A DNA stretch of 64,000 nucleotides from Epiperipatus broadwayi (taxonomy: Eukaryota > Onychophora > Udeonychophora > Euonychophora > Peripatidae), in the NCBI GenBank assembly GCA_028023455.1, contig JAQFVV010006452.1:1170501-1234500 (forward strand), given 5' to 3'. Shown here one piece after another: positions 12,901 to 23,919 of this stretch (its first letter is position 1; each line of letters opens with the position of its first letter). Position numbers and translations under genes: made by a program. The notes beneath the pieces were generated by a model. That model did no database searches, was not told where the DNA came from, and saw only the letters and a program-made list of their open reading frames with translations.

Positions 12901-13719
12901 AAAAAGCATCATTTTTTTAAGGATCTTTTTTATATCTTTTTTTTTTTTACTTTTTAATTATAATTACATTTTATTTTTGAAAATGGTTAAAACTACAAAA
13001 AAAATCTAACAAAAATTATAATTTAATAATAAAATGTGAAAATGAAAATATATGCCCTTTACCAAATGAACTCTAAATTTAAATATCATGTGATTGTATA
13101 TTATATAGAAATATTTATGTACTGGGTTTTTAATTAATTCTCTAACCTTTTTTTAACACAATTATTATTTTTTCACATAATAGTTATGAAATAATAATTA
13201 TTTCAGAGGAATAATTCAGATTTTATTAGAAAATATTTATTTTTAATTAATTAAGTATGAGTTAAATGAAATATTAACAAAATTTTACTCTACAAATATA
13301 ATATAATATAATATTTTTCCTGGAAATCCTAAGTTTACGAGTTCACTTCTTAAGGGGAATACATTTTTTTTCATTGTTAAAAATTCAAAAATGTAGACAT
13401 TCTGACAAAAACACACACTATATAATTTAATATAAAAGTATTTAAAGAGAAAAGATTATTTTAGTAAGATGTGATAATAAAACATTAGAAAAAAATCATA
13501 AAGTATAATTACTCTCATAATTTTATTCAATAAAAAAATTAAATAAGAACTTTAAGGATTCATATTTTAAAATTGTTTTCAATATCATTATTCCACAAAA
13601 AGGAATTTTACTTTGCCATAAATCTAAACAAATAAAAGCAAGTTAAATAAACTTCAGAATAATATTATGCTGGTTATTGAAAGAAATTTTATTACACAAT
13701 AAATTAAAAGAAGTAATAT
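12901..13719. other. AT-rich DNA, no gene seen
   Basis: No supported feature. Homopolymer-rich. Confidence 0.45.
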
Positions 13720-14930
13720 TGTAACAGTCAGAAAACGTGTGAATCGTTAACAGTGTAGAATTCAACCACCACACAGAACTGCAGCACCATCTAGGTAGCG
13801 AAGCCACCCGTAGTACTAAGTTCAAACATAGTTTATCGGTTCCACAACACAATCTACGAAACAACGCATCTGATGCGACATTAGTAAACATTCCTTTAGG
13901 CACGGTGATCAGGGTATGCAAGAGATTCATGATTTTATTTCAAGTTAGCCAATCAGAACATTAATCTTACACTAATATTAATTAAACACTTATATTTACA
14001 AATCGAGGAAATATTACATAGAATGGGTATCGAATAAATAAAATGTAACTGCAGACATATAGTTTGAAATTATTTATTGAAACATTTTAATAAATTATTT
14101 ACTGATAATATTTGATAATATTTAAATTGAGTAACAGAATTTTCCAATACTATTATATATTCAAGAAATACATTTATTGATTTAGTAACATTTATATGAA
14201 ATCATTTTATCAATAATACTTTTTATTTAAGATCTCAGTAGCGGTATTTCCGATACTGTTCATGTTTACAAAGAGAAATATATTTATTTAATGACGTAAT
14301 CTAGCTACCTAAAATTCTTGAGCAAGTATTTCTAAGGCATGCCTTTAGGGATTTATTACTTTTGCAATGCAAGAGTCTAAAATAAGATTTATAATAGTAG
14401 CGGCGGACATATATTTATTTAATTAAAGATATTTATTAATAACTAAGGGCTAACATTTATTTGAGAGTGAATTATGAAGATAATGCAGGGATGGAGTGAT
14501 ACATAGAATAATAAAGTTAGTTAAAGAAACACATGGTACATTTTAGAAAGGTGATATGGAATGGCAGTATATTTAAACTGCAAAGCCGTGAATGAGTTCA
14601 TAAGAACGACGGGCTGGCGTTTGCCATCGGCTGTAAGAGGTAAGGTGTCACATAAGCTTAACCAGGGACAAGCAGTTCGTGCTGCAATTGCCTGCTGGCT
14701 GCATGATTTTCATCAAGCCCTACGGGAGCATTTATTATGTCCGCTTGTGTAGGACGACTAAGGTTAATTTCAACCCTATTGAATCTGGAATATTCAAGGC
14801 TTAGAATGGGTCATCACATCTCTAAAACCTAACACATGTATAATGTATAGATGATTCTGGTCAGATTTAAATATATTTTCTAACTCGGCCCTACATTATC
14901 AACATTTAATAAAGAACGTTGGCGACTCTC
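13720..14930 (+). other. Possible LTR of a Gypsy-type retrotransposon
   Basis: The interval begins with TGTAACAGTC, a common Metaviridae-type LTR start. It contains AATAAA near 14908 and is followed at about 14919 by TTGGCGACTCTC, which resembles the primer-binding region next to a 5' LTR. Base composition is more balanced than the surroundings, especially at 13740-13930 and 14560-14760. I see no second LTR, gag, protease or integrase, and the end does not show a clean CA. A 63-codon frame at 14561-14752 is unassigned. It could equally be a host regulatory region or exon. Confidence 0.25.
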
Positions 14931-15800
14931 AAAGAAATGCAATTTTATGGAATTATTAATTAAGATTTAATAAATATAAAACATATATAAACTGGGTGAT
15001 TATTACAACTAATACGCCAGCCATTTGCTAAGTAGTAGACCCCTGCATTACAATAAATGAAGCATTGAATGTGTGTCAATTTATATGAAAATAGTAAGTT
15101 ATTTATGAAAGTAAATATTAATCAAAATTTGACACGCATCCACTGTTTCAAGCGATCATAGATTTAAACTTAGAAAATTATGAGCATGCGATAATTATAT
15201 AATAAAATGTAGATTTTAGAAATACGCACCCAAGAAAGTCAGAGTTAGGCAGGCTAGATTATTAAAGAACTTACATTAAAAAATTTAATAATTAATTTTA
15301 GTTTTACAAACGAGAATTTACAGTTTATAAGTTAGATAAAGAATGAATAAGCTATAGCGGGATATTAGTAAAGTACTCTAGAGAATTTGGACACAGGTAC
15401 CTGTTTATGAGAAGTTTTCCAATTCCCTGATCAGTAACAAATTGTTCGTGATTCTAGCATTAGCAGTTCTTTACAGCATTTGGATGATTCGTGCAATTTA
15501 ACAGCAACGGCTTTCAAATTATTTTAGGCAGCAGTCTTCGTGGCTGAATTTATGAAGGGCAATGGAATGTTTGGCATCCGATAGGCTATCTCCCGGGTGG
15601 AGAATAGTCTGGGTGCTTTTACTCGATCATACCGTGGCAGGAAAAATTTATTTAATACCTTGGAGACTCTCCTGATCGAGAGCAGAGCTAAAGTTAAAGT
15701 GAAAGTTTTTAGCAAGTCTAAAATGGCCTCTTTTCTTGGATCTTATTTTTCACATTTTTGTCATAGTTTATTTTTGGATTCCACTTAATCTGCCCTGAGG
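14931..15800. other. Unassigned, less AT-rich segment
   Basis: The stretch 15400-15800 is notably less AT-rich, and overlapping 63-codon frames exist on both strands (15524-15715 minus, 15597-15788 plus). Neither resembles a family I know. It may be internal sequence of the candidate LTR element or an unrecognised exon. Confidence 0.3.
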
Positions 15801-17059
15801 ATAATCAATCATTTTTGTTAATTCTAATTATAAAGAAAGCGCCTTTCTATTGTTTACATTTACATTTTACATTTAAATTTTATTATTACATTTTAGGGAA
15901 TTTTTCTTTTTAATTAATCTATTATCTCTCACCGACCGATTCTTTTTAAAATTTCAAAGACAAAAAGGGAACATACGATTATTTTTACTTTTAATTAAAT
16001 ATTACAATCCATTTCTAAAATTATTACTAAATGAAATTTAAACAAAGCAATAACTAACGAATTTTACAATTCAAAATAAATGATTAAAATTATATATTTT
16101 TATATAACTAAAAAAAGAAATCTAAATTATATTATTTATCTTTATTTATTGCCTTAAATTTGAGATCGAAATGTGTGCATGTTTATCTTGAATTCTACAT
16201 ATATCTATACATTTTTAAAATTGCTACACACAGAATTCGAGACCAAAAAGTTTAAATTTGGGTAGGATAGACCGGTGAGTGAGAGACGATAGAAAAAGGT
16301 GAAACTTAAGATTCGAATACGAATCTTACTGTTTCAATATGAAGAAGCATGTAAGTATTCTCTAAAACTTTGTAATCTTGAATGAAAGACTGAATTTTAT
16401 TGATATATGTTACTATAATTTTGTTTTCATGCATCCAGTCATATGATTTATAAGCATTATTTTATGCATAGAAATTGAAGTCAAATTTTTATTTTGCAGT
16501 ACTTTCATAATCTATCTTCTATAATATAAAATTATAACTATTTGTTTTTTCTTTATATATGTAATAATCAGAAGTTTATTGAAAGAAAAAAAAGATTTCA
16601 TTAATTTACAACTAAAAGATGTATATTATAGTTTATTTGAGTATAAATTCTTGTTTATAAAAACACAAAATCTCATAGTGTGATAATTAACACATTTGAC
16701 TTTCATGCTAGGGTTCAAATTTATTCAATTAAATTTTCTTTGTTTTTGACCCCTGTTTTAATCACATTTCATCTCCCTCTCCCTGCAAAAAGATAATCCA
16801 TTCTGGTATGTTTTATTTCTGTTTTAATATTTTTATTGTGCTTCTTTGCAAAATAGTTTCAAACTCCAAATATTATAGAAGTTCCTAATAACTTGGTCTT
16901 GTTTTCTATCAGAAATATATTGACATATGTTTTGGTTTGAGTTTCTATCCCTTTGACACAAATTTTAGAATGACAATACCCATCTCCTTTGTTCCTTTCA
17001 TTCCAGTTCCATTTGTTATTGATCAATCTTAATTAGTTTTATAATATATAATTATATGA
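15801..17059. other. AT-rich DNA, no gene seen
   Basis: No supported gene. A B-box-like GGGTTCAAATTTATTC near 16711 could be a tRNA-derived SINE relic but lacks a convincing A box. Confidence 0.4.
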
Positions 17060-17204
17060 ACTTAACCCCAGACTTTCAAACTCCCTTTTGGCATTTCATA
17101 ACATTTCATACAACTGATACCCATGATCACATATATGTGAAAAAGATAAATATTTGATGTATTTCATGCTAAACCAGTACTCATCAGTTGGTCCAGATCA
17201 GCAT

Positions 17205-17243
<39 letters not shown>

Positions 17244-17274
17244 AAATAAATAAAAATATCCGTTAATTATAATT

Positions 17275-17308
<34 letters not shown>

Positions 17309-17742
17309 CAGTACTTGGTTTATATTAAGGTAGCAAAATCATCAAATTTTAATGAACAGGATTCAATCTTCTCGACTCTCCAACTTTTTAGCTATCCATA
17401 TCATTGTAAATCTGATGATGGCATGTTCAGAACCCTTGTTTGCCAATTTTGTTACCATCATCAGATTTTCAGTTATATGGATGGCTGAAGAGTTGGAGAG
17501 TGGAAAAGATTGAAACTTGCCCATTAAATTTTGAAGATTGGCTATCTTAATATAAACTGAGAATTGATTATATGTATGTGTAGGAGATGATCTGAACCAA
17601 CTGATGAGCACTGGTTCAGCACAAAATGCATATATTGGTCATTTATTGTTTTCATGTATGTGATCATATGTAACAGTTCTATAAGATGTAGTGAATGACA
17701 AAAGGGAGCTTACAAGCCTGGTTCAAATCCCCTACAATTAAA
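17060..17742. mobile_element. Family 2 hammerhead element, inverted dimer expanded by TA repeats
   Basis: The left half (about 17062-17420, family strand on minus) and right half (about 17450-17742, family strand on plus) are inverse copies of the family 2 monomer. Two TA microsatellites (17209-17240 and 17275-17306) interrupt the left half. Ribozyme relics lie at about 17150-17205 (minus, cleavage segment damaged) and 17590-17640 (plus, CTGATGA kept but G12 of the GAA strand changed to A). The right end has a good polymerase III B-box match, CCTGGTTCAAATCCCC, near 17726-17741. No clear target duplication was found. Confidence 0.7.
17209..17306. repeat. Two TA microsatellites
   Basis: Pure TA tracts at 17209-17240 and 17275-17306, separated by a 34-base AT-rich spacer, lie within the left half of the family 2 dimer. 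Confidence 0.95.
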
Positions 17743-17943
17743 ATATATGTAATATACTTGTATTTAAATATTATGTATGTATTATATATATATGAAAAAC
17801 AAAGACAAGTTTTATATATGTAAAAACCTGCTATCGCTTGTATTAATGATCAATAGATGGAGCTTTACCAAGACCTCCAAACAAGCATATTTGTTTACAT
17901 AAACGTCAGAGTCAATATTCACTGTCTCTTTCATTTTGCTCCA

Positions 17944-17990
17944 CCCTCAGATCAGCTGATTTCAAGCTGATTTGCTCTCATCAGTGAGGG
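17944..17990 (-). ncRNA. Hammerhead ribozyme, third type, intact core
   Basis: The minus strand gives helix I CCCUCA/UGAGGG (6 bp). It then has the core CTGATGA at 17978-17984 and helix II GAGC/GCUU with loop AAAUCA. GAA is at 17961-17963, helix III is AUC/GAU closing AGCU, and C17 is at 17950. Predicted cleavage is between 17950 and 17949 at an AUC site. Every consensus core base and all three helices are present, which makes this one of the cleanest ribozymes in the window. The surrounding repeat (roughly 17810-18060) has no clear ends, so it is either a solo remnant or a family not otherwise represented here. Confidence 0.85.
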
Positions 17991-18156
17991 ATAGAAGTTA
18001 TATATATATAGTAACCTTTAGCTTTTTCTGGAAGCTAAATGCCAGGACATGTCTTAAGCCAAAATATCTAAAGAAAAATTTATATAGCATAATTTTATAA
18101 TAAATAGATTTTTATTAGTGCTTTATAATTCTATATTCTGTATATAAAAAATTACT

Positions 18157-18495
18157 ATCAGTACATTTAAATCAGCATTTATTTTTATAGCGTCTGTATA
18201 CAATTGTAATTACATTCATATCGGCCTTTCAAGCCAAATTGTGCAAACGCTTTTGCGAGTGTTAAATAATAAATGAATACCCTCTGACCAAACAAGATAT
18301 AGAATTTATGCAGGAATAAAAGGAATCCTCTTATTCCTACGACTCAAATATTTATATATGAGAGGATTCCTTTTATTCCTGCATAAATTCTATATCTTGT
18401 TTGGTCAGAGGGTATTCATTTATTATTTAACACTCGCAAAAGCGTTTGCACAATTTGGCTTGAAAGGCCGATATGAATGTAATATCAGTATATTT
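18157..18495. mobile_element. Perfect 123-bp inverted repeat with direct-repeat flanks
   Basis: The left arm 18209-18331 and right arm 18361-18483 are exact reverse complements over all 123 positions, separated by 29 bases. Direct repeats at 18157-18168 and 18484-18495 match at 11 of 12 positions (ATCAGTAYATTT). The right copy abuts the right arm; the left copy is separated from the left arm by a 40-base extension (18169-18208). This one-sided extension repeats the layout of the hammerhead elements in the window, although no hammerhead core is present in the arms. Identity of the arms points to a recent origin, gene conversion or an assembly artefact. Its transcript would fold into a long perfect hairpin. 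Confidence 0.85.
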
Positions 18496-21400
18496 GTAAA
18501 TTTTATAGCTGTAAAATAATTTTGACACCTTGAATTATAATATGTTTAGTTTTAACTAGTGCTTACCATGTCAAAGTATTTAATTTTTTAATAATTGGTA
18601 GTAATGTATTTTCAAAGTTAATAGTGATAATATAGTGAAAATTTAACCACTAAAATGTTTTAAAAAGCTAATACTAATTTTAGAATTAAAAAACTGAGTT
18701 CAAATCCTACATTTACATTGATTAATAATTAAATTAAGTTTATAATGTTTTAGTTTAATTTTAATTTTAGCACAGACATTATAATTAAGAATTTTAAATT
18801 TATTCACTCGTAAGTTATAATAAAGCTAATAAAAATAAAAGGTAGGATTTAATATAGTAGATAAATGAATACTTGAATAAATGGATAAATGTAATATTTT
18901 ATTTTAACATTTATTTTAAAATATTATTAATGTCTAATTTTAAAATAACAATATAAAATTATATTCTGACAAACTTTTGTATGTTAAAATCAATGGTAAA
19001 TGAATGTATTAAATATTATGGGCAATATTTATTTTATTTTAATTGATGTAAATTTCATTTATGTCATATTTTATTTTATTGTAATGTTAAAATTTGTAAA
19101 TAATTACTGTAATAACAAATATTTTTCATTTTATTGTCTAGACAGAGAAATTAATTTATTTTAAAAGTTAAACATTTTTTCATTATCAACCTTTTTTACT
19201 TTCTGAAAGATATGAATTTGAACCAATTAATGGAAGGGGACATAGATTTAAATGTCAATAATTCTTTGTTTTAACCAATTTGTGTTTATGCTCACATAAC
19301 ATGGGCAATGATTTTTAAATTATAAACATCTGAGTTCAGGTTAAGATTTTCAGAAATTCAGACAGGCTATGCATGCACTTTTTACACCTGTTTCCATCTT
19401 TCTCTCTAGTTTCCAAAAAGGTAAATTTGATTTTTCTATGATAAAAAATAAAAATTTTATAATTTTTGTGATTGAGTACATTGAAATTTTTTGTCTTTCT
19501 TTCATTTTTTTGATAGTTACTGGAAAAGATTTCACCGTGAAAAATACATTGATAAAAATAAAACTTTTTACCGATGTATTTTGAAGACAACGTTATGGGT
19601 GGCCTAATAATAAGTATTTATTTTATATTTTTTAATTATTACTTTATTTTTAATTATTATTAAACATATTATAAACATATTTTGCAAATATTATGACCCA
19701 ATTTACATTTTTTTATAATGTCTTGTCTACATTTTAATAATAATAAAAACACACAAATGCTAAATGTAAAGATTTTAACAGTATATAAATTTAGGTCCAT
19801 TATATATGGTTTGAAAGATAATTTTGTGAAGAATACAAAGAAATTATCATTGAAGATATAATTTAAACTTAGTTAATGATAAATTACAAATTATGAACAA
19901 ACAATAAAATAAGAATTATGTTGGGTGTTGAAATTCCTTTTTTCCTTATTTTTTAAATGGTGATCACTATTTGTCATAGCCTTATTATTTTCCTTCATTT
20001 TTCTAGTTTTTATCAATGTAAAGTTTTTTGCTCTAACATTATTAAAACTGAAGTTATTATGAAAATTGTGTCTCAGGTCAGTTTTTTAAAAAATTCAATA
20101 TGGCATCTGGAGAATCAAGCAGATAATATGTGAGAATTTTGAAAATTTAAAGTAATAGAAAGTTTTTTTTAACCTATTAGATCATTTTTACTTTGGCAAA
20201 TTTATTATTTTTTATAAATCAATTTGTAATTTTAACTTTCTGACAGATATTTTGAAAATAATTTTGTGAAAGCCCTTGGTTTTGTGGACTTAAATGATAT
20301 GTTATATTTGTGACTTGTTATTGTTTCTTTTTCTGTGAAATAAATATTTGTTTTTATTAATAAGAATTTTTTTATAGTCACTTTTTCACATCATCTAATC
20401 TTTAACCAGAAATCTCAATAATGATAAAAGTATTATAAATTATCTTAAGAGTTTGTTGTTAGATTACACAAACATTGAAATTAATATGAATCACTTTATA
20501 AAATTATATTTAAGTATATCTAAGAAAGATGTATTTTGCTTATGAAAAATTATAATTCCATATTATTATTCCAGTTCACCTTAGCAATTTGGCTTGCTTA
20601 TTAAAAGATTACTGTGTTTACTTATTTTAAAATTATTTTCCATAAATTTTAAACCTTATTTTGTTATTTCATAATAAATTTAAATTATGAAAGGACTTAG
20701 TTCAAATTTAAAAGAAAGTAGATTTATTTTATGGTATTTAGAATGCTATAAAATCCCTTACCCATCCTTAATATTTGAAGGTCATTCTGTGAGTTTATTA
20801 TTTATCTTATTCTAAATTAAGAGATTATGTGTTTTATTTTAAATTAAAAATAACATTATTATAATTGTGATAAGACAACTTAAGGATAAATGTATGTCTT
20901 TCTTATTTATTGGAATTTCATTCTATGCTGAATAGATCTTAAGAATTAGAGAAAATTTATTTTATAATTAAAATAAATCATAGTGTCCTGAGATACTCTA
21001 TTTTATGAAGTATCTTATTTAAAGATTATTTTATTAAAGAAAAAGCTATTTTCAAAAATGATAATCTTTGGTTGCAAATATTTAAAAGTTTTATACAATT
21101 AAATATTCTGTTTCATGTATTCATAGCAATGAGATACTTAAGAGATGGACATAAAAGATGGTAGTGGTAGTAGTTGTCTGTAAGAGAAAGATTTTAGATA
21201 TAAACTCAATGGTGTATACTTGCAATACCAAGATTTTTGTATTTGTACTAGAGCAAGTCAAGAGTTCTTCTCTGCTTGAGTTTTTAATAATATTGCTTTA
21301 AATTTTCATGAAATTTTATTGTAATTCCTTACCCCTGCATCTCTTATTTATTGTATCATATGGTATTTATATTTTATAAACCCACTGAGATTAGCTAATG

Positions 21401-21529
21401 CCATTATTTTTGGCTCTTATTATATATCATTAATGGTTAGCCTTGGTGATGATTTTTTTGTTGTTCTTTCATTTTCTTATTTGGGTTACAATATATATTT
21501 GTCTTAGCATCATTATGCTTGCTTCTTAG
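18496..21529. other. AT-rich DNA, no gene seen
   Basis: About 3 kb without any supported gene, RNA or repeat boundary. Overlapping frames on both strands at 19336-19590 are low-complexity and unassigned. B-box-like GAGTTCAAATCC near 18698 is isolated. Confidence 0.45.
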
Positions 21530-22085
21530 ATAGAGACCTAGATACAAAGCAGTAGCAAAATATTTCCCACACAATGATCCACTTGGTGCAAGCTCTAGTA
21601 ATCAAAAGATAGTACAAGTTTGTGCATCATAATTTCTTACCAGTGCTTTCCCATTCAATATATCCAGACTAGTTTCTAGATTATGGGTTTCATCAATAAG
21701 GAGCTTTGAATCTGGGAGCATAAGCTTTTGATTTTTGGAATAAACCACCACCGGCACCCATCTTTTACCTTTCATTCAGGTGAGTTACCTTGGATTGAAA
21801 ACATTCATCTATTTCAAGTATGGCTGATATCTTTAAACAAAAGGGTTAAGTTGGGTACTAGATAGGTGGTAAATTATATTCTAAGATCCAGATGCATTGT
21901 TCTCAGATCCAAGGCTTTGCACTGATAAATGTCATCAGCCAGAAACTAGTCTGGAGATATAGGATGAAAAAGCGCTGGGTAGGAATTATGATATGCATTT
22001 TTCTAACAACTATTGATTGCTAGAGCTTGGATTAAGTTGCACTATTGTGTGGAAAAACATTTTTCTAGTGATTAACATCTTATAT
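21530..22085. mobile_element. Family 1 hammerhead element, old inverted dimer
   Basis: A diverged left half (minus) and right half (plus) share the family 1 landmarks GACTAGTTTCTRG, ATCTGGGAGCA and CCAGAAACTAGTCTGG. The left ribozyme relic (about 21650-21715) has TTGATGA and a broken helix II. The right relic (about 21900-21970) has CTGATAA, a G8 change. Divergence from the other family 1 copies is high, so it is an older insertion. No target duplication could be made out. Confidence 0.65.
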
Positions 22086-22379
22086 AAGCATAATAAAAGA
22101 GTAATATATTATGTCTTAGAGACTTAAACCTAAATATTATAAGGGTGTTGGAGAAGTTTCTATCTTGTCATCAATTTATTTTTGAATGAGAAGAGGTTAT
22201 GTCCATAAAGATAGGAATAAGACTTAGTTATAGAAATATTAGTAGATAAATAATCCTAATCACTATTGTGTGTATTCAAAATTGCTTCTAATATTTTAAT
22301 GGCATTATTTTTGTGGCAGGATTGATTTGATCTCAAAAGAAAATTCTGAATATATCACAGATTACACGATATTATATTT

Positions 22380-22545
22380 GGATTTTTTTAAAAAACAAAT
22401 AATTAAAAAGATGAAAAAAATCAATGGTTTGTTGCTCAGGGATTCATAAGAAGTCCATGCTGAAAAAGTGGTAAAACAGATTTATGATCCATAAATCTTG
22501 AATTCCAGTTCACCATCCTACCACTATGACAAACCATGTTGGACA
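22380..22545. repeat. Dispersed repeat B, copy 1
   Basis: Collinear with 33215-33350: both contain TTGCTCAG, an AAGTGRTRRAA segment, a TTATGATS segment and CCATYCTAYCACT in the same order. An A-box-like AGTGGTAAAACA and a B-box-like CCAGTTCACCATCC suggest a tRNA-derived SINE, but this is weak. Confidence 0.4.
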
Positions 22546-22988
22546 AATAATATATAATAAGATAGTAATTGATAGTCTAAAACAAATACATACAAAAGAA
22601 TAAGTAGCATCAATAGAAGTATATTATGGAACTGGAATGTTTAAATAAAAAGTTTGTTGTATCATTATGGAAACTGAAGTATTATCAGAGATTTTTGTGT
22701 AAAAATATTGGAAAGATTTTTTCATGAAATTAGATGAGAATAAAATAATATTATTGCAAAAAAATATATGAAGCAAGAATTCATCTTATTAGTTTTTTAT
22801 TGAATACAGATTGCAGATTGATTCTATCTTTTGCCTAACATTTAATTGCAACTAATATATTAACTTTTTTTTTATAAACTGTGTCTTATTAGTAGTTAAA
22901 AGTTAAATCTTAAGATTGATTTTTAGACTATTACACAAAATTTTCTTATAAATAATCATATTATTAAGTAAACTTATTTTACAACAAC

Positions 22989-23372
22989 TTGATAAATTTA
23001 TTAAACCACTAAACATCCCATGATCACCATCTCATGCTAGTACATAACTGTTAGTAAACAGGCAAAAACTCTCCATGTAGTAGTGCCACCTTGTGCTAAC
23101 CAGAGTAATCAATGGATGCCAGAAGGCTTGTGCATAAAATCCCTATCTAGTGCCTACTCATCTAAGATCTAGATTCTAAGATCTAGGTGCAGTGCTCTCA
23201 GATCCAAGGCTCCTCACTGATGAAGACCACAAGCCAGAAACTAGTCTGGGGATATTGTATGAGTAGGAACTAGATAGGGATTTTGTGCACAAGTCTTCTG
23301 GCAACTTATTACTCTGGTTGGCACAGGGTGGCACTACTATATGGAGAGTTTTTGCCTGTTTGATAAATTTAT
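22989..23372. mobile_element. Family 1 hammerhead element, inverted dimer with perfect 13-bp target duplication
   Basis: The body 23002-23359 consists of a truncated left half on minus and a right half on plus that contains the ribozyme. The direct repeats TTGATAAATTTAT at 22989-23001 and 23360-23372 are identical. The left end carries the family extension (about 56 bases, including CATGATCACC); the right end stops at TTTGCCTGT. The join between the halves is at AGATCTAGATTCTAAGATCT near 23165-23185. Confidence 0.85.
23202..23260 (+). ncRNA. Hammerhead ribozyme, family 1, nearly intact
   Basis: CTGATGA is at 23217-23223, GAAAC and TAGTC are kept, and C17 is at 23246. Helix I is UCCUCA/UGGGGA plus a mostly paired outer stem (one mismatch at TTGTAT). 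Helix II reads GAC/GCC rather than GGC/GCC, leaving an A-C mismatch in a three-pair stem, so activity is doubtful. Confidence 0.65.
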
Positions 23373-23731
23373 ATGAAGTTTTTCCTTATATTGTTTATGT
23401 TATAAAGCAGTATTTCAACAAAAAACCTGGGATGCTTTTCAATAGTAATTTGTGCTTTGTATTGATCAAAAATAACAACTTATAAAACAAATAATCTATA
23501 TTTGAAATTTAATTACTATGCATAGCTATTTGTCCAGAGCTGATGAGAGAAAATGTGAAGGATAGATCTTTTAAATACGATAGAATATATTTAGATAAAA
23601 ATAAATATTTTTTTATTTGCAGATATAAATATATTGCTTTACAAGTAGTTTGAATTAAGTCAAAAAATAGTTAAAATTTTTATTTATTTTAAATGAGAAT
23701 TTGCTAAAAAAATTCAAAAAAATAAAATTTC
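23373..23731. other. AT-rich DNA, no gene seen
   Basis: Nothing was recognised. Confidence 0.4.
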
Positions 23732-23919
23732 ATTTTTTGCATGATATGTATTTTATGTTATTCAAATATTGATTCAATAAAATTGTACAAATTGGTATTC
23801 ATAATGTATAAATAATTACTTATTTATTGTTATTTCAAAATTATAAATATGATTTTGTGCAAATTTGTTGAATCAATATTTACGAAAACAAAATAAAATA
23901 CATACAATGCAAAAAAATA
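23732..23919. repeat. Inverted repeat C
   Basis: Imperfect inverse arms of about 80 bases share TTTTTTGCATG..TATTTTAT and CAAATATTGATTCAAYAAA. A partial relative of one arm occurs at about 30700-30790 (TCAAATATTGAATCAATAAA and CACAAAATTATATTTATAAT), so this is a dispersed family. No flanking duplication or hammerhead core was found. Confidence 0.55.

Noticed and set aside
17395-17470. CTGATGATGG strings on both strands in the family 2 dimer
   Set aside because: They are inverse copies of each other without a following GAA strand; coincidental.
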